Origin: Streptantibioticus cattleyicolor NRRL 8057 = DSM 46488
GTDB taxonomy: Bacteria; Actinomycetota; Actinomycetes; Streptomycetales; Streptomycetaceae
Assembly (NCBI RefSeq): GCF_000240165.1
Contig: NC_017585.1
Location: forward strand, 1,736,001 to 1,800,000
Direction: 5' to 3'
Length of the DNA stretch: 64,000 bases
Part shown: piece by piece, positions 1 to 9,226 of the stretch
Layout: every line of letters begins with the position of its first letter
Position numbering within the stretch: the first letter of the stretch is position 1
Position numbers and translations under genes: made by a program
Notes under the pieces: model-generated
What the model saw: only the letters and a program-made list of their open reading frames with translations
The model's database searches: none
What the model was told of the DNA's origin: nothing

Positions 1-2
1 TG

Positions 3-950
3 CGGCGTTCGGCGGGCCGTTCACCGCTGCCGGCGGTACTCGGACACGAGGGGGCCGGAGTCGTGGCGGAGACCGGCGGCCCGGGCACCGGCCTGCGCGT
101 CGGCGACCACGTCGTGCTGAGCTTCGACTCCTGTGGACACTGCCGCAACTGCCTGGGCGCGGTCCCCGCCTACTGCGACTCCTTCGCCTCGCTCAACCTC
201 TTCGGCGGGCGCGAGACGGACGCGGCCCGGTTCACCGACGCGGCCGGGGCCGAACTGGCCCCCCGATGGTTCGGCCAGTCGTCGTTCGCCGAGTACGCGC
301 TGGTCAGCGCCCGCAACGCCGTCCGCGTCGACCCGGCGCTCCCCGTGGAACTGCTCGGACCGCTCGGCTGCGGCTTCCTCACCGGGGCCGGAGCGGTCCT
401 GAACGCCTTCCGGGCCGGCCCCGGTGACACCGTCGCGGTCTTCGGCGCCGGAGCCGTGGGCCTGGCCGCGGTGATGGCGGCCACCGCCGCCGGTGCGACG
501 ACGGTAGCCGTCGACCGTCACGCCCGACGGCTCGCGTTCGCCGAGCGGTTCGGCGCGATTCCGTTGCAGGTCACATCGTCCGGCCTGCCGGACCGCGTGC
601 GGCGGTTGACCGACGGTGGCGCACAGTACGCCGTGGACACCACCGGCTCCGTCCAGCTCATCAACGACGCGCTCCGCTCCCTGCGTCCGACCGGCCACCT
701 CGGTCTGGTGGCACGGCTCCACACCGCGCTGTCGCTGGAACCCGGAACACTGGACCGGGGCCGGCGGATCTCCCACATCTGCGAGGGCGACGCGGTGCCG
801 AGCCTGCTGATCCCGAGGCTGACCGCGCTGTGGCAGGCCGGACGGTTCCCGTTCGACCAGCTGATCCGCACGTATCCGCTCGCCGATGTCAACGAGGCCG
901 AACGCGACAGCGACCTGGGATGTGTGGTCAAGCCGGTGCTCGTGCCGTAG
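3..950 (+). CDS. Zinc-dependent alcohol dehydrogenase, 5' partial
   Basis: This is the C-terminal part of a medium-chain zinc NAD(P)-dependent alcohol dehydrogenase, of the kind that oxidises primary or aryl alcohols. The reading frame is open from base 3 and already contains the catalytic GHEGAGVV motif before the first possible GTG at 63, so the true start lies left of the window. Structural zinc cysteines are visible in CGHCRNCLGAVPAYC, and the nucleotide-binding motif is VFGAGAVGLAA. The C-terminus (GRFPFDQLIRTYPLADVNEA) is typical of aryl-alcohol dehydrogenases. About 60 N-terminal residues are missing. It converges on a methyltransferase on the other strand, so its operon partners, if any, are outside the window. 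Confidence 0.9.
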   Translation, partial: RRSAGRSPLPAVLGHEGAGVVAETGGPGTGLRVGDHVVLSFDSCGHCRNCLGAVPAYCDSFASLNLFGGRETDAARFTDAAGAELAPRWFGQSSFAEYALVSARNAVRVDPALPVELLGPLGCGFLTGAGAVLNAFRAGPGDTVAVFGAGAVGLAAVMAATAAGATTVAVDRHARRLAFAERFGAIPLQVTSSGLPDRVRRLTDGGAQYAVDTTGSVQLINDALRSLRPTGHLGLVARLHTALSLEPGTLDRGRRISHICEGDAVPSLLIPRLTALWQAGRFPFDQLIRTYPLADVNEAERDSDLGCVVKPVLVP

Positions 951-990
951 GGCGGGGAACCGGTGCCTGCCGTCGCCCCGCCCGGAGCGG

Positions 991-1896
991 TCACGGACGC
1001 GGCTTGTCCGCGAACACCCACCGGTTGCCCGCCAGCGCGTCGTTCGGCTCCGGCAGCGGTCCGCGTCCGTACCGACGGGTGAACTCGAAGGGGGTGTGCA
1101 CCGAGGTGGACCAGCCCTTGGCGGCCAGATCACCCGCGGAGTCGGGCCGCGGTTCGAGGGAGAACAACGTGAGCAGGTCGATGCCGATCTGCTCCCGGGT
1201 CGCGGTGTAGGTCGGGCTGTCGCGGTAGGCCAGCAGGTCCTTCTCGAGCTTGGCCTCGTACGCCAGAGCGCTTCCCGCCGCGGCCAACCGGTCCACCGTG
1301 TCGATGAGATACCTCTCGGCGGCGTTGGGCAGGTAGAACAGCAACCCCTCGGCCAGCCACACGCTCGGCACCGTCGCGTCGAAGCCCGCATCGGCCAGCG
1401 CCCCGACCCAGTCGGCACGCAGATCGGTCGGTACCGGGACGCGTGCCGTCCTCGCGGTGGCCGACAGCCCGCCGAGCACCTCGTGCTTGAACGCCAGCAC
1501 GCCCTCCCTGTCGATCTCGAACATCACGCAGCCGGCCGGCCAGTCGAGTCGGAAGGCACGGGAATCCAACCCGGCCCCCAGCAATACCACTTGACGGGCG
1601 CCGGCCTGCGCCGACCGGAGGAGGAAGTCGTCGAAGACCCTCGTCCGCAGCCCGAAGTACCGCGCGAACCGCCCCCACAACGGGTTCGCGTCCCCGTCCG
1701 GCACCTGCTCCATGCCGACCGGCCACCCCGCGGACGCCGGTGCCGCCCGTACGAAGTGTTCGGCGTACACGTCCCGTACCAGACTGTCGGGCCGGTGACT
1801 CTCGATCGCCCGAGCCGCGGCGACCAGGAGCGCGGTCAGCCCGACCCCCCCTTCCACGCCCCCCACACCCGTGTCCCGACGCGCTGCGCCCACCAT
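991..1896 (-). CDS. SAM-dependent methyltransferase (TIGR00027 / leucine carboxyl methyltransferase-like)
   Basis: A class I SAM methyltransferase of the actinobacterial TIGR00027 group, related to leucine carboxyl methyltransferases. The SAM-binding stretch VVLLGAGLDSRAFRLDWP is followed by the acidic FEIDRE that usually contacts the ribose. WLAEGLLFYLPNAAERYLID matches the conserved C-terminal half of the family. I chose the ATG at 1896 because GGAGGG lies just upstream; an in-frame ATG at 1932 has no ribosome-binding site. The protein is about 301 residues, normal for the family. The substrate is unknown; members are often O-methyltransferases of secondary metabolites. The next gene on the same strand is 436 bases upstream, so co-transcription is uncertain. 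Confidence 0.88.
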   Translation of the reverse strand: MVGAARRDTGVGGVEGGVGLTALLVAAARAIESHRPDSLVRDVYAEHFVRAAPASAGWPVGMEQVPDGDANPLWGRFARYFGLRTRVFDDFLLRSAQAGARQVVLLGAGLDSRAFRLDWPAGCVMFEIDREGVLAFKHEVLGGLSATARTARVPVPTDLRADWVGALADAGFDATVPSVWLAEGLLFYLPNAAERYLIDTVDRLAAAGSALAYEAKLEKDLLAYRDSPTYTATREQIGIDLLTLFSLEPRPDSAGDLAAKGWSTSVHTPFEFTRRYGRGPLPEPNDALAGNRWVFADKPRP

Positions 1897-2332
1897 GTGC
1901 CCTCCGTTGCCTTGAGCGGATCCCACCGACATCGCCGAACAGCGGTGACGGAAAGGTCCTGGCGGCCGTCGTGGTCAGCGGCTGCCGCGACGAACGACCG
2001 CCGGTCACGAGGACCGTCGCCGCGCGGACCGCCGGTCACGGCAGGCGACTCGGCGACGCCACGGATCCGTCCCGTCGAACCGCTCGTACCACGGTACGCA
2101 GGTGGTGCGCACGCCGACAGTGGTCCTGGTGTGGTGGCGGTCCGGTTTCCGGGTCGTTCGGCAGTGCCGGAGGATCGCCGGCGGCGGTCGGTCGTCGGCG
2201 CGTCCGGCGCAGCGATGGGCACTCCATGAACCGGTCCGGAACCGGATGCCTCATAGCCTTCGCACTGTCCCGTCGGCCGGTATCGTCTTTCGAACGGAAA
2301 GCCCGCCAGAATTCACCCGACCAGCACATCGG
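1897..2332. other. Intergenic stretch between two methyltransferase genes
   Basis: No open frame here shows a recognisable domain or credible ribosome-binding site. It probably carries the promoter of the methyltransferase at 991-1896. I see no tRNA, strong hairpin or repeat. Confidence 0.5.
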
Positions 2333-3085
2333 TCATTTCCTGGCGGCGATGATCAGGGAGTGTGCTGTCAGGTAAAACCTGTGGAGATCAGGATGGGCGG
2401 AGGGCTCCGGCATGCTCGTTTCAACGAAAACGCAGATGGCCAGCCCAGCGGCCAGTACGGCGCGTACGTGATACCCGATGGGTCGGTGATAATGGGTGAC
2501 CGTGGCCGACGGAGCCATGCCGCCGAACGGGTTCTTCGTCCACCGGACCGGCACGGTATAGCGTCGCCGTGGTCGGCATCCCTGCTGTTCTCCGCTGCTT
2601 TCCTGTCGGCCAAGGATGTGGGCGGAGAAACACGGATGGGTGATGGAGAACACGAACCGGCCGTTCTCCTTGAGGACCCGCTCCGCCTGCCGAACCACGT
2701 CGGCCACCTGGTCGACGTCCATGAGCACCATGTTGTACACGGCCACGTCGAAATTCCGCTCCGGGTACGGCAGAACCGTCCGAATGTCGGACTGCCGAAA
2801 GGCAACGGCAAGTCCGGCCGAGGCACGGCGGGCGATGGCGATCATGCCGGCCGAGCCGTCGACGCCGTCGACGACGGCACCCATGCGCGCCAGGGTCCGG
2901 GCCAGGTGTCCCTCACCGCAGCCCAGGTCGAGAACGCGACTACCTGAAACGTCGCCAATGACCTCAAGCACCGCTGAAGTGACCATCTCGGTCACCTCTT
3001 TGCCGTCCGGGCCGTCGGCTCCGCTGAGCCAATCCGCGTATCGCTGGGCCACCGAATCCCATCGGCGAATGTCGTTACGGTCCAT
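2333..3085 (-). CDS. Class I SAM-dependent methyltransferase
   Basis: A small-molecule methyltransferase with the canonical motif I VLDLGCGEGHLARTLARMG, then VDGVDGS (ribose-binding acidic residue) and DVAVYNMVLMDVDQV, the motif IV region. The ITHPCFS stretch after the last Rossmann strand is common in UbiE/BioC-like methyltransferases. The ATG at 3085 (MDRNDIRRWDSVAQRYADW) is preferred because GGAAGAG lies upstream; a longer frame to 3178 adds 31 residues without homology. The length of 250 residues is usual. Nothing nearby indicates a substrate. Confidence 0.85.
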   Translation of the reverse strand: MDRNDIRRWDSVAQRYADWLSGADGPDGKEVTEMVTSAVLEVIGDVSGSRVLDLGCGEGHLARTLARMGAVVDGVDGSAGMIAIARRASAGLAVAFRQSDIRTVLPYPERNFDVAVYNMVLMDVDQVADVVRQAERVLKENGRFVFSITHPCFSAHILGRQESSGEQQGCRPRRRYTVPVRWTKNPFGGMAPSATVTHYHRPIGYHVRAVLAAGLAICVFVETSMPEPSAHPDLHRFYLTAHSLIIAARK

Positions 3086-3396
3086 CGAGACTCTTCCGAC
3101 CAGGGCTTCCACGAGCTCACGAAGCGGCCACTTCGCCAGCGCCGGGCCCTCGCGTGCGGGCCCTGCTCTCCAGGCCAACGATCCACCGCCTTCGCGGCAA
3201 CGGGCCGGACCCGGCCCCGGTCCTGTCCGGCGGTGCGACCCGTCGCGGCGGTTGCTCGATGGTCCAGGCGGGAATTGACGCGGGCGTGGCTACCGGGCGT
3301 GATGCGGCGGATCGGCTTCCCGGTCTTGATCCGTTGCCGTGTCCGGTGAGGTCCCGGCGCCTCCTTGGCCGGGGGATCAGCGCCTCGGCGGTGGAG
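3086..3396. other. Gene-free stretch upstream of the methyltransferase
   Basis: This segment lies between the methyltransferase start and the end of the sigma/anti-sigma operon, both on the minus strand. It should hold the methyltransferase promoter. No coding frame, RNA or repeat is recognisable. Confidence 0.4.
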
Positions 3397-4188
3397 TCAC
3401 CACCTCATCAATGACTTGCTGTGGATGGTGCGGGTCGTGCCGTCGGTGAGGGTGAGGACGACGTTGCCGGACAGCAGTCCGTCGGGGTTGCCGTTGGGCC
3501 ACCAGGCGGTCCATCGGCCGTGGTCGAGGGTGGCGTGGACGACGTGTCCGTGGTCGTGCAGGGTGATCTTCGTGACGTCGGGACCCGCGGATCCGAGGGC
3601 GTAGTTGAACTCGGCCGCGCCCCTGCCGCGGGAGCCCGTGGTCTCGATGGTGATCCGGCCGGCGGGGACGGTGGCGGTCGGGGGCATGCCCATCGCCATG
3701 CCGGTGCCGTCCGGGCCGGCCAGGCAGTACAGCGCGTCGTTGCCCTGGGTGATGACCATCGAGGCGACCTTGCCGCGGATGTCCGCGTTGCTGATGCGGG
3801 GGGTGGCTCCGGCGCCGGGGAAGCCCTTGGCGTCGTCCAGGCACCATTTCACCGCTGCGGAGGAGGCGCCGCCGGTGGGCAGGGTGTTGGGGGTGCTGGT
3901 CCAGGAGGCCAGGTCCGCGGAGGACAGCGGGCCGGCGGCGCCGGAGCCGGACAGGCGGCCAGCCAGCATCACCACGGCCGCGCCCGCGGCGACCGCTCCG
4001 GCCACCATGAGCACCCTGCGCCGCACGAGGGGCCGGCCCGGCGCGGCGCCGACGAGCCGGCCGGGCCGCCCGGTGTCGGCGAGGACGGTGCGCAGCAGCT
4101 GCTCCTTGCGGTCCAGATCGACGGCGGCCAGTTCGTCGTGCGGTGCGGCGTCGAGTCGGGCGAGGCGGGAGAGGAGATCGTCGGTCAT
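3397..4188 (-). CDS. Single-pass membrane protein, putative anti-sigma factor partner
   Basis: A 263-residue protein with a cytosolic N-terminus of about 55 residues (MTDDLLSRLARLDAAPHDEL), one transmembrane helix near residues 58-78 (VLMVAGAVAAGAAVVMLAG) and an extracytoplasmic domain of about 180 residues ending in beta-rich sequence. This layout and its place 12 bases after an ECF sigma gene are those of CU044_5270-like sigma partners, so it probably binds the sigma factor in the cytosol and senses something outside. No zinc-binding HxxxCxxC anti-sigma motif is visible, so the role rests on topology and context. The start is the ATG at 4188 with AAAGGGA upstream. Confidence 0.7.
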   Translation of the reverse strand: MTDDLLSRLARLDAAPHDELAAVDLDRKEQLLRTVLADTGRPGRLVGAAPGRPLVRRRVLMVAGAVAAGAAVVMLAGRLSGSGAAGPLSSADLASWTSTPNTLPTGGASSAAVKWCLDDAKGFPGAGATPRISNADIRGKVASMVITQGNDALYCLAGPDGTGMAMGMPPTATVPAGRITIETTGSRGRGAAEFNYALGSAGPDVTKITLHDHGHVVHATLDHGRWTAWWPNGNPDGLLSGNVVLTLTDGTTRTIHSKSLMRW

Positions 4189-4200
4189 GGCGGATCCCTT

Positions 4201-4734
4201 TCAGTCGGTCACGGTGACGGCGGGGGAGGCCGGGGCTGCGGGGGCGAGATGGCCGGCGAGGCGGCGTTTGGCACGGGTCAGGCGCATGGCGTAGGCGGCG
4301 CGGGTACAGCCGAGTACCTTCGCCGCCTCCCTGGCGGCCAGCCCTTCCCACACGTGCAGCGCGAGGACTTCCTGGTCGGCCGGGGCGAGCGCCTGCCAGG
4401 CGGCGACCAGGTCGATCCGGTTGTCCACCTGGGCCATCGCGTCGGCCGCCGGGGCGTGGACGGCGGAGTGCGCGGTCTGCTGGATGTGCACCGCCAGCGC
4501 GGTCCGCCGCCGCGTGCCCCGGTTCGCGTTGAGCATCACGTTGCGTGCCGTGCCGAACAGCCAGGCCCGCGGGTCCCCGCGCAGCTCCCGCCGGCGCCGC
4601 CACGCCGCCAGGAACGTCTCCGCCACGATGTCGTCGACCTCCATCGGCTGGGCACGACGGCGCACGAACCGCAGCACGTCCTCGTAGTGAGCCCGATACA
4701 CTTCCGTGAACCGGGCCTCGGTATCGATCGGCAT
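4201..4734 (-). CDS. ECF-type RNA polymerase sigma factor
   Basis: An extracytoplasmic-function sigma factor of 177 residues. Region 2 (FTEVYRAHYEDVLRFVRRRAQ, then VDDIVAETFLAAWRR with the 2.3/2.4 core-binding and -10 recognition residues) is followed by region 4 (LAPADQEVLALHVWEGLAA, then AAKVLGCTRAAYAMRLTRAKRRL, the -35 binding helix-turn-helix). The ATG at 4734 is taken because GGAAGGA sits upstream; an in-frame ATG at 4779 adds residues outside the family. The gene is followed at 12 bases by the putative anti-sigma gene, a normal regulator pair, and such sigma factors usually activate their own operon. Confidence 0.92.
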   Translation of the reverse strand: MPIDTEARFTEVYRAHYEDVLRFVRRRAQPMEVDDIVAETFLAAWRRRRELRGDPRAWLFGTARNVMLNANRGTRRRTALAVHIQQTAHSAVHAPAADAMAQVDNRIDLVAAWQALAPADQEVLALHVWEGLAAREAAKVLGCTRAAYAMRLTRAKRRLAGHLAPAAPASPAVTVTD

Positions 4735-5020
4735 GGCTTCCTTCCGTCGCTTGCACCCGTACCTGTCCGCCACCAGCACAGGTGCAACAGCCGCCGTTCC
4801 CCGCCGCTCCCGGCCCGCACGCCCCGCAGCCGCCGGCCGCGGTGGCCTGCGGATCAGCAGTCCACGGGATGTTCGGGGCCTCAGCGCTCACGCGCCACTT
4901 CGGTGGTCTCGTACGCCGCAGTGCGTACCGGGTGTCGTAGTCCTGATGCAAGATGGGGATGGCCTCCGTGCCAGGGCGTGGAGGCAGTCGGGGTCTGCTG
5001 GATTTCTTTGGGGGGCGTTC

Positions 5021-6406
5021 GTGTTCCAGCGTCATCTTCACCGTCACGACGACGTCGATCTGGTGATGTCGGCGCTGGGGGACGATCCTCAGTGCCTGCC
5101 GGTCTTGATCACGCTGGGTGCGGCCCTGCGGCGTGACGTGGCTTCGGCCCTGCGGGAGGTCATCGCGACCGGTGTGTGGCAGAACGACGCCCATGTACGC
5201 AGGGCCAGTGCCCGCTGGCGCGAGGAACCCCGCTTCTCCTCCTTCCTCGATCACGGACTCGAGAAGCGCCGTGACCGAGGTCCCAAGTATGAACACCTCT
5301 ACGCGGCCCTGCTGACGTTCCCCGAGACCAGGGCCGCCCTGTACCGGGTGCATGCGGCGGAATGCCCGCAGCACTGCCGCACGCAGACCTCCGCGTTCCA
5401 CGCAGAGCGGCATGTCGACGACTATCGGGAAGCACTGTTCGGCTGGTACGCCGTCATCCAGCACGCGCACGCCTGCGTGGTGCGGGCAGCGCGGTGGTTC
5501 GCGGACGCCGACCATCGCGACCTGCGACGCCCGCAGACGTTCACCGAGTGGCTCGTCCACAGCGAACCACGGCGCGACCGACGGGCCGGAGCCGAAACGC
5601 CGCCTGCCGTCCGGGAGGAGGCAGTGCGGGAGATCCTCCTGATGATGCATGCCTGGAGTCCCCACACCTTCGAAGCCCTCGACGTGGCCTTCCGCGTAGC
5701 GGAGGGAGAACGCGCGTCCCACGCCTGGGGCGGCAGCTTCGAACCCGCCGGCCGGCCCGAAGCCCAGGCCGCCGCCGAAGCCCTCGCGAGTGTGCTTTCC
5801 CCGCAGGAGCGCCAACACCTGCGGGACGTCATCGCCGGCATCGAAGCCGACGACGCGTGGGACCGGGACATGGACCTGGCCAAGGGCGGCACACTGCCGT
5901 GTACCAGCGGCCGACACCATGCCTGGGGCACCGCCAGTTCCGGGGAGCGAGAGGAGTGCGCCACGGCCCGAAGCCGCGTGTACGACGAGGCATCCCGGAC
6001 CTGGAGCGAAGGCGTCGACCGCGCGGCCGACGCTGTCAGGCTTGCCCGGTTCCTGCTCGGTCCCCGTACCGACCGGATCCAGGCCACCCTCGCCACGGCA
6101 CGCGCAGCCGTTGCCCGGTCCACCGCCGAGACCGCGCCGCAGGTCTGGCACGACAACGCCGAAACGCTCCGGGAAGCCCGTGAAGCCGCAGGACTCGACC
6201 TCGATGCCGCCGCGGGCGATCTCGGCATCAAGCCCGCCACACTGCGGCGCTTCGAACAGGCAGCGGGCAAGCTTCCCGGACGACCGGTATCCCTCGGCTA
6301 CCTCCAACTCCTCACCCTGACCTGTGCCCAGGCGGGTCACACCGTCCCCGCCTGCATCCCGCAGGCCATCTCCCAGCCGGTCATCTCCCTGCCGACCACC
6401 CTGTAG
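5021..6406 (+). CDS. Hypothetical protein with C-terminal helix-turn-helix
   Basis: A protein of about 461 residues with no function I can name. The last 80 residues contain an XRE-like helix-turn-helix (LREAREAAGLDLDAAAGDLG, then IKPATLRRFEQAAG) placed unusually at the C-terminus. The rest is helical and rich in Arg, His and Trp, without membrane segments. I chose the GTG at 5021, eight bases after a GGGGGG run; the open frame extends to 4706, but those residues look like translated promoter of the divergent sigma gene. The 286 bases between the two genes should hold both promoters. It could be an autoregulated DNA-binding protein; this is inference. Confidence 0.6.
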   Translation: MFQRHLHRHDDVDLVMSALGDDPQCLPVLITLGAALRRDVASALREVIATGVWQNDAHVRRASARWREEPRFSSFLDHGLEKRRDRGPKYEHLYAALLTFPETRAALYRVHAAECPQHCRTQTSAFHAERHVDDYREALFGWYAVIQHAHACVVRAARWFADADHRDLRRPQTFTEWLVHSEPRRDRRAGAETPPAVREEAVREILLMMHAWSPHTFEALDVAFRVAEGERASHAWGGSFEPAGRPEAQAAAEALASVLSPQERQHLRDVIAGIEADDAWDRDMDLAKGGTLPCTSGRHHAWGTASSGEREECATARSRVYDEASRTWSEGVDRAADAVRLARFLLGPRTDRIQATLATARAAVARSTAETAPQVWHDNAETLREAREAAGLDLDAAAGDLGIKPATLRRFEQAAGKLPGRPVSLGYLQLLTLTCAQAGHTVPACIPQAISQPVISLPTTL

Positions 6407-6734
6407 TGCGCCACCGCGCCCACCCCGCCTGCTCCCATCCCACCACTGTGAATAACCTCGTGACCGGACAGATCCATCACCGGCCCTGCGGACGCCCCAC
6501 CAAGCCCCGTACTCCCCGCCGTGCACAGTTCCCCGGCCCGGACTTCGCCTGCGAACTGCACACCACCGGCCACGAAAAGCCTTGGTGGAGGCGTAACGGC
6601 AGAGCCTTGAGTCCGCCCGGTGCGGTCGTGTGTGTCCCGTGCTGCTGGGCTCGGAGCGATCGCCAGTGATGTCGGCTCAGCCGGACCGGTCCGTCCTGTT
6701 GGCGTTGTCCGGCCCGGATCGGTACCGCAGGTCT
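6407..6734. other. Intergenic stretch between convergent genes
   Basis: No credible gene. A GTG directly overlapping the upstream stop (TAGTG) opens an 87-codon frame with no domain and no ribosome-binding site, which I do not call. Confidence 0.4.
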
Positions 6735-7202
6735 TCAGGTGGCGTTGTGCCGCTGCTCAACGATGCGGGCGAGATCGCCGTCCACGGGGATGTCGAAGGC
6801 GTCGGCGATCGAGCCGGTGGCGGCTCCGACACGAGCGCGCATCGCCCGTAACGCTTCCCAGAAGGGCCCGAAGTCCCCGGGGGCTTGTGTGGGCATGCGG
6901 GTGAGGAACTCGCGCAGGGCTGCCTGGATCTCGCGAAGACCGTCCCGGAGTGCGACGGATTCGCATCGGGGGATGTGCTCGCTCAGGTAGGCGCGCAGAC
7001 GGTCGGCCGACTCGACCACCGCGTCGAAGAACTCGTCTTCGTACGGGTCGTAGAGCATCCGGTGATCCTCGAGGTGATGCAGGTTCTGCCGGGCTCGCGC
7101 GCGCTCGGTCTCCTGGGCCTCCCAGCTCAAGGCCGCGCCGGTGAGCGAGACGCTGACGCTGGTGAGTCGCCTTCTCCTGTCCCGCTGCCGCCTGAACCAC
7201 AT
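6735..7202 (-). CDS. Hypothetical protein, helical, actinobacterial type
   Basis: A 155-residue protein beginning MWFRRQRDRRRRLTSV, with GGGAG a few bases before the ATG at 7202. It has a basic N-terminus, a predicted long helix (ALSWEAQETERARARQNLHHL) and an acidic segment (LYDPYEDEFFDAVVESADRL) followed by more amphipathic helices, which suggests a coiled-coil cytosolic or membrane-peripheral protein. There is no signal peptide and no hydrophobic helix long enough to cross the membrane. I do not recognise the family. It stands alone on its strand. Confidence 0.55.
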   Translation of the reverse strand: MWFRRQRDRRRRLTSVSVSLTGAALSWEAQETERARARQNLHHLEDHRMLYDPYEDEFFDAVVESADRLRAYLSEHIPRCESVALRDGLREIQAALREFLTRMPTQAPGDFGPFWEALRAMRARVGAATGSIADAFDIPVDGDLARIVEQRHNAT

Positions 7203-7483
7203 AGGCTCCCGCCCCGCACGCGCACGGTCCAACTCCCGTGGCGCAAGCGTAGTGACCGCCCGACTTCACCGGCAAGCAGCCCAGTTGCGACGTCGCAGGA
7301 CACCGCGCGTGCCACGCCCCCGCGCGCAGCCGCGAGTGCGGCCACCGGCGCCCCTGCTGAACCGGTCTCGTCCTCCCGCCGCCCGCGTCGGCCCACATCG
7401 CGGCGGCACCGGACGGGCTCGGCCGCTGGCGCTCGGCCGGTGGAACGCTTTCGGGGCGCCTGGCCCCCCAAGGCGAGGCCATC

Positions 7484-7605
7484 GTGCCCAACACCGCCGA
7501 AGGCATCGTGGAACCGCTCGATCCCACGCGGTGCCGCGTCATCACGGGCTCCTGGTCGTGGACGGCCCGCGTCGCCGGTCTTGGCCGCTTCGACGCGCCC
7601 GGCAG
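7484..7605 (+). pseudogene. Remnant of a WYL-domain regulator C-terminus
   Basis: The frame from 7484 reads IVEPLDPTRCRVITGSWSWT followed by RVAGLGRFDAPG. This resembles the end of the WYL domain of YafY-type regulators, where a conserved EPLD..TCRV.TG....LA..L stretch closes the domain. No intact upstream HTH or WYL core is found in any frame of 7203-7904, so it would be a fragment. The rest of that interval shows no recognisable gene. The assignment rests on pattern memory alone. Confidence 0.3.
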
Positions 7606-7904
7606 CCCTCCCCACGAAGCCCACGCCCCCGCCCGGCGTGTCGGCCTCGTGGCGAGGCGCTGTGACGCTTGTCCGCCACCGATCGCAACCGTCTCGGCGA
7701 CAGTGCGCTCAGTGACAACGAGCCTGCGCTCACCGCCGTGGCACCACCGGCCACGGCGCGGGACGATCCACCTACCAGCACGGCGCAGTGGGCGAGGGAA
7801 GGCTCTCGGACCAGGTCCGTTCCTTCGGGAAGTGACGCGAGAGACACAACGTCGCCCGAACACATCGTGTCGTGTCCATCAGCAACAGGGGGAGAGAACG
7901 GGAC

Positions 7905-8273
7905 ATGAACATCCGCAGGAGTCTCACGGCCGCCGCTGCGGCCTGCCTGACAGCTGGAGCGGTCTTCGCGGCCGTCCCCACCCAGGCGGTCGCCGCCCCG
8001 GTCCAGCCGGCTTACTTCACCTGCAACTACACGGCCAGCGAGCCGGAGTTGTCCGTCGGAGACACCGGAACGGCGGTCAAGCAGGCTCAGTGCCAGCTGA
8101 ACAGCGTCCTCGACCGGCATGTGGTTTCCGACGGCATCTTCGGCTCGGGTACCCGGAACGCGGTCATCGCCTTCCAGGAATGCGCGGGGCTCGGCACCGA
8201 CGGCATCATCGGCCCGAACACCTGGTCGGCTCTCGACTACTGGTGGCTCAACGACATCGACTGCCACAAGTAG
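7905..8273 (+). CDS. Secreted peptidoglycan-binding domain protein
   Basis: A 122-residue exported protein. A Sec signal peptide (MNIRRSLTAAAAACLTAGAV with AVAA before the cleavage site, residues 1-30) precedes one PG_binding_1 domain: LSVGDTGTAVKQAQCQLNSV, SDGIFGSGTRNAVIAFQ and GTDGIIGPNTWSAL are its typical repeats. Four cysteines in the mature part could form disulphides. There is no catalytic domain, so it probably binds the cell wall as such. The ATG at 7905 follows GGGGGAGAG; the frame also opens 11 codons earlier, which would spoil the signal peptide. Confidence 0.88.
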   Translation: MNIRRSLTAAAAACLTAGAVFAAVPTQAVAAPVQPAYFTCNYTASEPELSVGDTGTAVKQAQCQLNSVLDRHVVSDGIFGSGTRNAVIAFQECAGLGTDGIIGPNTWSALDYWWLNDIDCHK

Positions 8274-8920
8274 GCCGCGGCCCGCGTCATCCCGCCGCAC
8301 GATAGTGGCCTGCCGGCGCGCACGGTAGTCCACCACCGGTCACCATCCGGCCCGGCCCTGCCCCTGGCGGGACCGGGTCGGCGACCGGCACGAGTGAAGT
8401 CCCGGGGTTGCCCGCTGTGCGCAACGCCTGTACGCCCGCGCCCTGTTGCAGCGACGGCAGGCGTGGTCACGGTCACGGCACAGGTACGTGATCTGCTCCC
8501 CGCGATGGTCGTCGTGCCATCGCTTCCGGCCGAGATGGGGAACAGCCGTCTGCGTCGGCCCGGAGCGATGCCCTCATGCCGGCGGAACGCTCTGCTGAAA
8601 GCCGCGTCATGGGTGTTGGCGGTGAGGGCCTGTTCGCCACCGTGGGCCACGTACAGCCGCCACACTGGACGCGGGCCGAGCCGCTCCTCGTTCAGCGCGG
8701 CCAGTTCTGTCCCAGCAACGTCGTAAACGCCGCTGACCTGGGCCAGGGCGCCCGGCCTGAACCAGCGGTCCTCACCCGCCCGCAGGGCCCGGTCCAGCCC
8801 CCAGCGCCGCCGAGACCCCCTGGGAGGATCTGGCACCGGGACCGGCGACATCCGCGTGTGTCCGGTGCGCGGCGCGAAGGCCGAGCTGCCGCGTGGTGAG
8901 GGTGAGACAGGGATGACCAT
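8237..8920 (-). CDS. Doubtful open frame, possibly a degenerate small gene
   Basis: The 8274-9226 interval has no clear gene. The best candidate is this frame, whose ATG at 8920 follows GGAG at good distance and whose middle reads EDRWFRPGALAQVSGVYDV, which vaguely resembles small GxRFRPG...SGxY proteins. The C-terminal 80 residues are Arg/Gly/Pro-rich low-complexity sequence overlapping the end of the convergent peptidoglycan-binding gene, which argues against a real gene of this length. It may be a short gene that lost its stop, or chance. Confidence 0.2.
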   Translation of the reverse strand: MVIPVSPSPRGSSAFAPRTGHTRMSPVPVPDPPRGSRRRWGLDRALRAGEDRWFRPGALAQVSGVYDVAGTELAALNEERLGPRPVWRLYVAHGGEQALTANTHDAAFSRAFRRHEGIAPGRRRRLFPISAGSDGTTTIAGSRSRTCAVTVTTPAVAATGRGRTGVAHSGQPRDFTRAGRRPGPARGRAGPDGDRWWTTVRAGRPLSCGGMTRAAAYLWQSMSLSHQ

Positions 8921-9226
8921 GACGCTTCTCCAAGTCCTCTGCCGCGAGGACCAGTTCAGCGTGGTGAAAAGCGGGCTTTTCCGCACGGAGGCGGGGCTGC
9001 GTCTTCCGTAGGTCAGCCCCCGTCCGCGTCCTGCGAAGAGCATGGTGACCGCCCGGCAGGAGGAGCCCTCGGCACGCCCCCGTGGCCGACCGCCGGCTCG
9101 CCTTCTCAGCTGTGTACCGGGGGACTCGGTGCCGCGTGTCGCCGGGGGCGAGCGGCAGGCCGGCCCCCGGCGAGACCGGGGCGTCCGGGGCTGCGGGCGT
9201 CACCGATGCCGTATACCGGCTGGTTG

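Noticed and set aside
3377-6526. A 1049-codon minus-strand open frame
   Set aside because: It is antisense or out of frame to the sigma factor, its partner and the HTH protein, and is Arg/Gly-rich low-complexity sequence, as expected of GC-rich DNA.
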